This document shows positions 33,101-64,000 of a stretch of DNA of 64,000 bases, one piece after another; positions within the stretch are counted from its first letter, which is position 1, and each line of letters begins with the position of its first letter. The notes beneath the pieces are model-generated. The model did not search any database, was not told where the DNA came from, and saw nothing but the letters and a program-made list of their open reading frames with translations. Source of the stretch: Bugula neritina (Eukaryota; Bryozoa; Gymnolaemata; Cheilostomatida; Bugulidae); NCBI GenBank assembly GCA_964035545.1, contig OZ037772.1:8792650-8856649 (forward strand), written 5' to 3'. Position numbers and translations under genes: made by a program.

Positions 33101-35630
33101 CATGCACATGCACATGCACATGCACATGCACATGCACATGTATATGCACATGCACATGTATATGTATATGCATATGTGCCTCATTTGATTAAGTCCTTAG
33201 CCCGCTTTAACAAAACCCCCTTCCATCATGGCTTTCTCACAAGGATAGTGACTATAAACTTCCGTGAGTTTTTTTATATACATATGCATATGCATATGCA
33301 TATGCATATGTATATATGTATATGCTTGTGCATTTGCATGTGCATGTGCATGTGTATGTGTATGCGTATGCGTATGCGTATGCGTATGCGTATGCGTATG
33401 CAAATGCAAATGCGTATGCGTATGCGTATGCGTATGCGTATGCGTATGCGTATGCGTATGCGTATGCGTATGCGTATGCGTATGCGTATGCGTATGCGTA
33501 TGCGTATGCGTATGCGTATGCGTATGCGTATGCGTATGCGTATGCGTATGCGTATGCGTATGCGTATGTGTATGTGTATGTGTACGTGTATATTATGTAT
33601 ATGTATATGTGTGCGCATGTGTATTAGGAAGCACAATTATTTAAAAAGCAATCTATAAAGTGTAATATATCTGCTGTCCAGCTCATATTGTAACTAAATT
33701 TGTGGCAGATTCCGCGCTTTATGTTTTTTGTTTGTGTAGCACACCAGCACAATTTAAATGCAGTTTTGAAGTTTTGTTTTTTAAGTCAAGATTAATATTT
33801 ATCAAGTGATCATATTTTCAGTTCATTTAAGGAGAATGGCATAGGATTAGCTACCATTGAACAATCTGCTTTTGATTGGAGAAAGATATTAGTCCTTGGA
33901 ACAAATGTGCAGCAAATGAAAACAGCTCTTGTTGATATTCTAAAACGTGATGCAGAATTTTCCAAATTTGAAATAACTTTGCTTAATGACTCTATGCCAT
34001 TCACAATGAAACCATTAAACTGGAAAAAGCTGCTCACTTTAAACAAAAGAAAACTTGACAAATCTGACAATCAAACATGGACTGAACCTATCAAACAAAC
34101 TACATGTGAGATTTTTGTTATTGCTGACAAAACAAATGGAAAAAACTTTTCAAAATGCAAAACGGTGTGTGCTGTTTCTCCAGCACACCTTGTTCTCAGT
34201 GATGAGCAAAATAGAAATGCAGCTGCAGCTGATAGTAGCTATATGAAAAAGCTGTCAGCAGAAACAAAAGTTAATTCAAGATGTCCCTCTCTTCTAACAA
34301 ACTGTAACAAGCAAACATACAGACAGCTAGCAATACCACGCAATGCCCTAAGAGATGAAAACTGCAACAAAACCGATGCTCCAGAAAACGATCACACAGC
34401 CAACCCTGATGTTGATAGCGATGAGGAGGGAACATCAAACATGTTGGCTATTAGAAAAATTGTAGAAAGCAAATCAACAAGACGAAGCTATTTCATACAA
34501 GAAGAAACTTGCGAAGGTCGGGTGGTGGATCTTGATCACCCCATACTGTTGGGATATCGTCACTGGTACTGCAGACTATCTTCTTCAGATAGCAAAGAAG
34601 GAAGCTCATTGGTCGATATATGTCCAGAAATAAAGTGTGATGAACACAGTGCTACAACATGCCCTCATATCTTTATGAATGACATAGCACTTTTTCCGAT
34701 TGATTTTAAAGATGCTGCATTTTGTAATGAAGTTTTGATAGAAGAGAATAATCTTTCTACAAATTTTTCCCATGAACTGTTAGAGATTAATACAGAAAAG
34801 CAATTGGCAGATTTGAATGGTAAAGAAATGATGGTAAAAGGGATAGAAGGACGAGTGGTTCTAAAATGTTATAGAAAACCCGGACAGGTGCTGGGAAAAC
34901 ACATCTGCTTTTCTTTGACAACTACTGATTCTACTGGCAAGTTAATGTAAGTATAACATGATATTTGTGGTCGTTTCGCTCAGTGGCATCTGTTGTGTAA
35001 TGGTTAGCCGAATGCTTGCAAATGTAAGGTCTTCGGTTTGAATCTTAAGGGCGGAGGGCAAAACTTTTATAAGCCATTCTGGTATTTAGTCAAGTGTAGT
35101 AGTATAGTACTCCGAGGGAGTTTAAAGGCCAAGAAAGCCTGAGAACTGAAGGAGTAGTAGAAAGGCCAGTGGGGTTCAGAGCACTGAGTGGGGTGTAGCA
35201 TTGAGTTTACCCAGTTGTCTTTGTGGTGTCAATACGGCTTATAGTGCGCCTGCTTGCAAATTAGAGGGTTGGTGTTCAACTCTTATAGTGATAGCAAACG
35301 TTTTAAAATATTTATCTTCCTGCTACCATTAATCATTAAAATATGAAATTAGCAATTATTGTTAGTGAAGAACTCTCTAATATTATTCCCTTATTTTGAA
35401 GGACGCTAAAACCAGGAGATTGTGGTACCATAATCTATATTAAAGAAAGAGACGTTTTCAGACCTGCTGGAATGTTGGTTGGAGAGGTTCTCAGAACTGT
35501 GAACAAGCCAGGATTTTCTTCTCCAGTTTATCAAGCAATAGTGCTCAGTCAAGCTTTTAAAGACGTTGAATGTGATTACAAGCACCAGGTTTTCAATATC
35601 GAACTCCTTACTAAGAGTCTGTCCACATAA
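24099..35630 (+). CDS. Gene 2: GDCG chymotrypsin-fold protease-like protein, 13 coding exons
   Basis: Exon chain read by eye: 24099-24153, 25044-25073, 25654-25707, 25937-26002, 28070-28153, 29249-29332, 29573-29641, 30528-30629, 31654-31734, 32121-32198, 32785-32875, 33822-34946, 35402-35630. It sums to 2148 nt, 715 codons plus stop, with no internal stop. Introns are phase 1 until the last two, which are phase 2. The start ATG at 24099 has A at -3 and G at +4 and gives MGNSDS, an N-myristoylation consensus; the ATG at 24093 has a poorer context. Duplicated linker exons: 25654 with 25937 (LSKRNKF and LRKRKTF) and 28070 with 29249 (TQDENR and TQDKDR, both 84 nt). The protease region has His 34186-34188, Asp 34681-34683 and Cys 35421-35423. 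Function is unknown; a membrane-anchored cytosolic protease is an inference. Confidence 0.65.
24300..24845. mobile_element. Possible solo LTR or structured insert in intron 1 of gene 2
   Basis: A sharply GC-richer island in AT-rich intron. It contains a TTTATATA box (around 24519), a long hairpin at 24591-24637 (GTCGGACTCCCG pairing with CGGGAGTCTGAC around an inner TGACCG/CGGTCA stem) and a possible TTGTTACA end near 24835. No target duplication was found, so solo-LTR status is a guess. Confidence 0.3.
25044..26002 (+). CDS. Gene 2 small linker exons 2-4 (30, 54 and 66 nt)
   Basis: Exons 25044-25073, 25654-25707 and 25937-26002, each with a pyrimidine-AG acceptor and a GTAGGT, GTGAGT or GTAAGT donor, and each phase 1 at both ends. 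The second and third are duplicates with a basic core (QQLSKRNKFIKK and QPLRKRKTFVKA). The introns between them are only 229-580 nt. Confidence 0.6.
28070..28153 (+). CDS. Gene 2 exon 5, 84 nt
   Basis: Bounded by TTGTTGCAG and ATGA|GTAAGA. Reads TQDENRIPPEILTIRPP and on to a short hydrophobic end. Duplicate of 29249-29332 in length, phase and start. Confidence 0.6.
29249..29332 (+). CDS. Gene 2 exon 6, 84 nt
   Basis: Bounded by TATTTCAG and CCAA|GTAGAT. Reads TQDKDRILSEIPTCAPP onwards. It lies 1.1 kb after its duplicate and the flanking intron sequence is also similar, pointing to a tandem segment duplication. Confidence 0.6.
29573..29641 (+). CDS. Gene 2 exon 7, 69 nt
   Basis: Acceptor ACATTTTAG, donor AAAG|GTAAAA. 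Reads SALDYNQEDLIAIAQWAN onwards, with an amphipathic helical look. Phase 1 at both ends. I see no copy in genes 1 or 3. Confidence 0.5.
30528..30629 (+). CDS. Gene 2 exon 8, 102 nt
   Basis: Acceptor TTTATTAG, donor AATG|GTGAGA. Reads KEEDRRRGSSCSESGDW onwards. It corresponds to exon type X of gene 3 (40125-40223 and 42098-42196), which shares the position, the acceptor, the GTGAGA donor and a Ser-rich end. Confidence 0.6.
31654..31734 (+). CDS. Gene 2 exon 9, 81 nt
   Basis: Acceptor TTATTTAG, donor GAAC|GTAGGC. Reads GAMETISKKLGEVKLESKP and a Ser/Glu end. It corresponds to exon type Y of gene 3 (shared E/K-V-K-L core followed by KP or AK). Confidence 0.6.
32121..32198 (+). CDS. Gene 2 exon 10, 78 nt
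   Basis: Acceptor TTGTTTTAG, donor GAAG|GTTTGT (a weak donor). Reads ATEHEVIATQCAEVFEES and an acidic end. A SINE follows within about 30 nt of the donor. Confidence 0.5.
32229..32420 (+). mobile_element. tRNA-derived SINE, copy 1
   Basis: Contains a tRNA-like head with an A box (GTGGTGTAATTGGTTAGC) and B box (GGTTCGAATCC, 32284-32294), then a tail with GTGTAGTATAGTACTC. The tail matches the element at 34980. It lacks a 3' acceptor stem matching a 5' stem, so it is a SINE rather than a tRNA gene. Confidence 0.7.
32785..32875 (+). CDS. Gene 2 exon 11, 91 nt
   Basis: Acceptor TTTTTCAG, donor AAAG|GTAGAG. Reads GVVLYFGTESSSPSSPYQPAP and IELIE at the end. It is the counterpart of 7816-7909 and 59756-59849, recognised by YQPxP and the final IE, and by the same phase 1 to phase 2 switch. 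Confidence 0.7.
32937..33176. repeat. (TGCACA)n hexanucleotide array
   Basis: About 35 near-perfect TGCACA units, turning into TGTATA/TGCATA variants at the right end. It lies in the intron before the gene 2 protease exon. Because the unit is six bases, all frames stay open, which explains the long Met-His or Cys-Met reading frames. Confidence 0.95.
33282..33615. repeat. (TATGCG)n hexanucleotide array with degraded ends
   Basis: Starts with TATGCA units, passes through TGTGCA/TGTGTA and becomes about 35 TATGCG units, ending in TATGTG/TGTATA variants. A unique segment of roughly 100 bp separates it from the TGCACA array. It is rich in CpG (one per unit). Confidence 0.95.
33822..34946 (+). CDS. 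Gene 2 protease exon: N-terminal barrel with catalytic His and Asp
   Basis: 375 codons, joined in frame with exon 11. The conserved start is GIGLATIEQSAFDWRKILVLG. Then comes TCEIFVIADK and VCAVSPAHLVLSDEQ (His), a long acidic linker (DVDSDEEGTSN), CPHIFMNDIALFPI (Asp), and LNGKEMMVKGIEGRVVLK before the donor AT|GTAAGT. Sequence identity to the other two copies is clearly lower than theirs to each other, yet the three catalytic landmarks are kept. Confidence 0.8.
34980..35220 (+). mobile_element. tRNA-derived SINE, copy 2
   Basis: A-box-like TGTTGTGTAATGGTTAGC and B-box-like GGTTTGAATCT (35035-35045), then a tail with TTAGTCAAGTGTAGTAG and TATAGTACTC shared with copy 1. Located in the last intron of gene 2, same strand. 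Confidence 0.65.
35228..35310 (+). mobile_element. Fragment of a third tRNA-like SINE head
   Basis: GGCTTATAGTGCGCCTGCTTGCAAA followed by a B-box-like GTTGGTGTTCAACTC resembles the heads of the two SINEs but is degenerate and has no tail. Directly downstream of SINE copy 2. Confidence 0.35.
35402..35630 (+). CDS. Gene 2 terminal exon with GDCG nucleophile motif
   Basis: Phase 2 junction after TTTTGAAG. Reads LKPGDCGTIIYIKERDVF, then RPAGMLVGEV, VYQAIVLSQAFKDVECDYKH and a stop at 35628-35630. It is about 27 codons shorter than the gene 3 exon, lacking the TNEYCSLLRNGSFDDHN tail. The strand after GDCG and the GMLVGE strand match the C-terminal barrel of PA-clan enzymes. Confidence 0.8.
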
Positions 35631-36476
35631 CCCTCTTTGAAGAGGATCTCACTAACCGTAGTAACTTTTCAACGTATCAAAACTAAGGAAAAACGGTCTA
35701 AACTATGAGAGGAGACATAGTGATGTATTATAAACAGAATACAGTCATAGCTTTGCAGGTTTTTGATAAAGTAATAAATTCTTCTAGTTCTTTTACTTGA
35801 AACCCAATTTAGGATAAGAAATGCAAAAAATTTGCGTCTATACTTATTTCTAAGAGCTATCTTTGATTGTAACATATTTGAGTTTATTGAATTATTATAT
35901 AGGCCTACTTATTTTGATGCCTGCAGAGCAATTCATTTGAGTAAAAAAATGATCTGAAACAGTAAAAGATTTAAACAGTGACATAACTGTATAGAAGCAT
36001 CAAAACTTCAAAAGTTTGAAAAGTGACTTATAGCAACCACAGGCAATGTTTCAAACTAATTAAACATTGCCTGTGGTTGTGAATACCATTATTGTGACTT
36101 GATTTTTAATTTAAAAAAGCTTTTAAAATCTATAACTTGGTGAAAAAAAATGATGTTTTTATCTTTGGTACTTATTTTTAATCATATTTTGCAAACTGTG
36201 TTGCATTCAGTGAAACAAAGAAATAATGCAGACACATGTGCTTTACATAGAAAGCATTCCATGCCTTTTTATTCATATAATATTTTTACAAATACAGATT
36301 TTTAATAATTTTAACGTAGCCTATATAATTTCTTTAATCAAAAATGTTTTTTAAGATTCTAATGTGAACTTTTATTTGATTTTTTTGCTGCTGTTTATCA
36401 TTTTATCTGAAACACCAGTAATAAAGTGCTCGGTCAAATTTATCCACAAATTAGAATATCAGCTATTTAATAAGAC
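35631..36476 (+). other. 3' flank of gene 2
   Basis: AT-rich. A candidate poly(A) signal AATAAA is at 35773-35778, 143 nt after the stop. A perfect hairpin lies at 36034-36079. Little resemblance to the 3' flanks of genes 1 and 3. Confidence 0.4.
36034..36079. repeat. Perfect 18-bp stem hairpin with 10-nt loop
   Basis: CAACCACAGGCAATGTTT (36034-36051) pairs exactly with 36062-36079. It lies about 400 nt after the gene 2 stop, beyond the candidate poly(A) site. It may be a small RNA hairpin, a fold-back scar or chance; there is no supporting ORF. Confidence 0.75.
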
Positions 36477-36575
36477 ACACGCACACAAACGCACACACAC
36501 ACAAGTGCACACACACTCACACACACTCACACGCACACACACAGTCATACGCAATCACACACAGTCACCACAGTC
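36477..36575. repeat. Imperfect (CACA)n tract
   Basis: CA-rich tract with frequent CG, TC and GT interruptions, older looking than the pure array at 38.2 kb. Confidence 0.85.
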
Positions 36576-38248
36576 ACATGAATAAATTTTTAAAACCCCA
36601 AACCCCTTATGACGTGAGCATCGCAGCAATAATGAGTCAAATAAATTTGGCTTCAGTATAATGTAAAGTGTTATGAAGCAGGTGTGGCCAGTGCGTTGGT
36701 AAATATTATTATAAAAGCAATACAAGAAAAAGAAATATAATATATTTGCATATAGATTGAGCACTTGAGTGTGTAAATAGAGTATTACATAAATCAGAAC
36801 CCACTTCAAACAAGTTGTGAGTGTTATGCTGTACTGGAGAGAGCTCAGCCCAAATTACGAAACTGTGGATCACCACCAGACGAGTACCTTAATCAAGAGG
36901 TCATACAGGTGAGCTGATTATTTATATAATTTAAAAGCTTAAATTATACGATTTTGAATCTGACACTTTACTGCATGGTTAATAATCACCACTATATATA
37001 ATTAAGTGCTATCACTAATAAATTTTATGTATATTACACAGCTCAAGTAATTCAGTGAATATAAACATCACGAAGGAGCAAAAGTTATATAGTCATTTCA
37101 TTAAGCTAATTGCTACTAGTTGGGCATTAAAATTGACTAACGTAACTGTTTTGGTAGCTATAAATATTTTAGCCCAGTACTGAATTAATTGAGTGGCCTA
37201 TATAAGCTATTAGAAAACTAAATTCAATTAATTATGGCAATAAAAGCGTAACAATATTTACCTGATCAGAAACAGAGAGTACTCTAAAAAGCAATAAGCT
37301 TGAGTGCCAAACATGAAACACTTGAAGTTTTTCTCTAATCCAATAATTAAAGTCTAATATGTAATCAAAATTTCATGTTTTTGTCAAGTTTTTTAAATCT
37401 ATCATGACTGACAAAGCACTGTATATATATAAGATTTTCACCATAGCTTTTTACTAAAAATCTTTAGAGATCAGTTTTTGGAGCAAAGCAGATCTCAAAA
37501 CTAGAAACAGTAATCATTGGTAATAATTGGTTATAATTGTAAATCCGTTTCCAAGAGAGTAAAATTGTTAATAAAATCAAGCCTATTTGAACAAGTGATT
37601 GTTATTTACAACCTTAGCTACATGTATAGTCTTAATGTTCTCATATTGCATTGTTGATTATTGATACCCATTTATTTATAAGTATACCAATTGCGTTTGT
37701 GTGAGTTTAAAGCTTTCTAATTGCTTCCAAAGATGCAATGACGGTCAGCTTTGAAGATATGACCAAAAAAATTTACACTCATTTTATGTTTATGTCTTCA
37801 AAATTTAGGAAAAATTGGTACGATGTAAGAGTTTTGTCTAAAATAATGTTTGTTAAAATACACATTTTTCCTGCCTAAAAATTTCGTATTATACTATTTG
37901 CATAACCTACTTATCATTTTCTAAGGCTGTGGCATAACTTAATATTATTATGATTCTTAAATATATATATATTTGTTACTTGTTTTACTTTGAATAATCT
38001 AAGCAATAGCAAACAAAAAGACAAAATACTATGTATACTCTCTGTTTGAACAGTGAGCTTAGCTTGGCATTTTATATTTTATAGCCTTATACAATAGTGA
38101 AGTAGGCATGAAAGTTAATATATGTCGCGAAGGGTTTTGTGATGATTAGGAGCTAAAGATTTATATACTTTGCATGTTATACTGCTTCTATAGGGATTGT
38201 AGCAGTATTATATTATATAGTATATGATATTTGGCTAAGTATTTGTGC
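36576..38248 (+). other. Spacer between gene 2 and gene 3, nothing identified
   Basis: AT-rich, with no exon or element I can support. A short hydrophobic minus-strand frame (36555-36809) has no family signature. Confidence 0.4.
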
Positions 38249-38891
<643 letters not shown>

Positions 38892-39498
38892 GCAAATATT
38901 TGAAATTTAAACTAAATGCAGTTTATGATGATAGACTGTTAAACAATTTAATTTTTGACTAAAAATCATGAAGATATAAACGCAACTTAACTGCAGGCTG
39001 CATGTTTGATTGTAGCATGTGTAGAAATCAGACATTTAAAATATTATGGTTTAATTTTCACTCAAATTCAAATAATATACTAATTTTAACTTTATACCTT
39101 TAAGGGCCACGTAAATGTAGGCTGGAGCTACACCTGGCCCTAGGGCTGCCTGTTATGGTATATTGATTGCTACAAAAGTCGCAGCATAAGTATGCAGTAG
39201 AATAAAATAAGAAGGGAAGCAAATTAATTGCCCAATATACTTGAACATTATTACTAAAACTTACTTCAGCAGTTGATCATTAAGTGTTTATATCCAACTA
39301 TATGTGGGTGAATAATTTTTTGGTATATGGCATTTTCATACAGTCAATGCTAAATTGAAGAATTGTTCTTGAGCTATAAGTGCAAATTTTTGTTTTGTAG
39401 ATTTTGCTGACATTTTTAGCAAGAACCAAAAAAAAGTTTTGCATATCTTTATAAAGATTTGAGGCCTGGATATATATATTAATTCTTTTTAATCAAAG
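38892..39498 (+). other. Presumed 5' flank of gene 3
   Basis: No exon seen. It ends in a possible pyrimidine-rich acceptor (CTTTTTAATCAAAG) directly before the gene 3 ATG, so a 5' untranslated exon may lie upstream. No clear TATA box. Confidence 0.35.
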
Positions 39499-62739
<23,241 letters not shown>

Positions 62740-64000
62740 AATTGAATTTCTTATAGTTTTCCTATTAAATGACTAAAATGTGCACAACTACAACTGCACT
62801 TATATAGTCAAATAGTACACATTTCACACTTAATTAAGACTGTCAGCTAAATTAAAGCCCTCACAATTGAGAATTTTGAAATAATTCTTTTTTTAAATTA
62901 TAGTTTGTTGCACAATGCTTCAATTTAAGTCTGCCAACATTGCCTATTTATTTTTAAAGTTATTATTCTGCTACCAAATAAATTTATGTAAAATAATAAT
63001 TAGCCATTTACTGGAGGTTTTATCACACTACTTGCTGTTTTTTGGACTATGAAATTTTTAAAGTGTAATTTTGCCGATTATTCTATATATTAAAGATTAA
63101 AGATTAAATGTTTTAATTTTTCTCACCATTCTTTTGTCAATTTACCTCAAACACTAAAATTTATTGCTTTTAAATGCAAATTTTACCATTGCTACTAGAA
63201 CATATTTTCAGAGTACGGTCTTTCTAAACTATAATGTTTCTTTGATACTCTATCTAATTTTTTACTAAATAAAACTGACTGTTAAATATTTATATATACT
63301 AGCCTATTTAAACTGTTATTATGATACACACGTCTATTTATTTATAAAATTGTGTAGTAATTTAGGCGATCAAACCTAACACATTTCTAATAGTTTACTT
63401 TACCAATTATAATTTAATTTTTTTAAACTCTTTCATTATTTATTGCAAAAAATATACATTCGAGCATGTGTGCGTTTAATAACTTATGTGTTTTTTCTAC
63501 TATTTTTAATTTATAAAACTCTTATTTTGTTGCTTACATATTAATTGCTATATGTTTTAAATAGCAAAATACATTTATCAGCTAAAAATATATTGCAATT
63601 ATAACAAAATAGTATGTCGAGTAAAAATTGTGTCTATATAGAAGGTTTTGCTTATTTGTGTGTGATGTTTCTTCAACACATGCAACTGCAGCTTGTGAGC
63701 AGTTTACTTGTCAATTGCAACATTAATTGGAGGTTATAGAAAAAGACAATACAGTAATTTTAAGGTTGTCTCACCCAGTCCTATAGTAGCTTGCATTTGC
63801 TTTACAGTTTATAGTGCAAAGCATTAAGTTTTATCAATTTATACCAAACAATTCTATATCAAGCAACAAGTATAGCCAGTAATTAATAAAGAGTTATTCA
63901 CTGTAACCTTTAGCTTTTCTGTGAAGACAGTGGTTGTGTAATAAGTTGTGACTGATGCTTTTTTACGTTATGCTACAAAATGTGTACATGTTTTTTGATA
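62740..64000 (+). other. 3' flank of gene 3, paralogous to 18780-19960
   Basis: AT-rich, alignable with the gene 1 flank. It includes the conserved AATAAA at 62977-62982, about 240 nt after the stop. No further exon seen before the window ends. Confidence 0.7.
62977..62982 (+). terminator. Candidate poly(A) signal AATAAA of gene 3
   Basis: Conserved in sequence and position with 19002-19007 after gene 1 (shared context CTACCAAATAAATTTAT). Confidence 0.45.

Noticed and set aside
32849-33658. Long open frames (Met-His, Cys-Val, Arg-Met repeats) over the hexanucleotide arrays
   Set aside because: Six-base repeats without stops keep every frame open on both strands; there is no unique coding sequence.

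Overview
This is an intron-rich, AT-rich stretch of an animal nuclear genome, most likely a marine invertebrate; a lophotrochozoan would fit, but I cannot fix the phylum. The evidence is spliceosomal introns with GT/AG borders, tRNA-derived SINEs, LINE relics, a Penelope-like element, BEL/Pao and Ty3/gypsy LTR retrotransposons, and very long (TA)n and (CA)n arrays. There are no operons, prokaryotic genes, rRNA genes or CRISPR arrays.

The backbone is a head-to-tail array of three paralogous host genes on the + strand. Gene 1 starts before the window and ends at 18779. Gene 2 runs 24099-35630. Gene 3 runs 39499-62739. Each ends with the same three coding exons: a 91-94 nt exon, a 1.0-1.2 kb exon and a short terminal exon. 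Read together, these resemble a chymotrypsin-fold (PA clan) protease. A His lies in an AVxPxH motif, an Asp in NDxAL, and the nucleophile position is Cys in GDCG in all three copies. A Cys nucleophile on this fold is typical of viral 3C-like enzymes and unusual for a cellular animal family. Upstream is a fast-changing region of small exons, all phase 1 at both ends, repeatedly duplicated within each gene. Genes 2 and 3 both begin with MGNxxS, an N-myristoylation consensus. My exon chains for genes 2 and 3 are open and divisible by three (715 and 787 codons plus stop).

Mobile DNA fills the rest. 1-7.5 kb: gene 1 microexons, a hammerhead ribozyme motif beside (TA)n, a 76-bp perfect inverted repeat, a broken Penelope-like RT and a LINE relic. 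9.7-18.5 kb: a BEL/Pao element with seemingly identical 781-bp LTRs and a 5-bp target duplication, inserted one codon after gene 1's catalytic Cys codon. 18.8-24 kb: no gene seen. 24-35.6 kb: gene 2 with SINEs and hexanucleotide arrays. 35.6-39.5 kb: spacer with a long (CA)n array.

39.5-62.7 kb is gene 3, enlarged by internal tandem duplication, a second hammerhead motif, a second LINE relic, a Ty3/gypsy element (46860-53558), a Gmr1-like element lacking its reverse transcriptase (53848-58239) and a MITE-like insert. The gypsy element separates gag from pol by one in-frame UGA followed by CUA, suggesting stop-codon readthrough, and carries an extra zinc-knuckle ORF after pol. All three LTR elements look very young, so the cluster is being remodelled now. 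All gene models were read by eye without RNA or homology searches.
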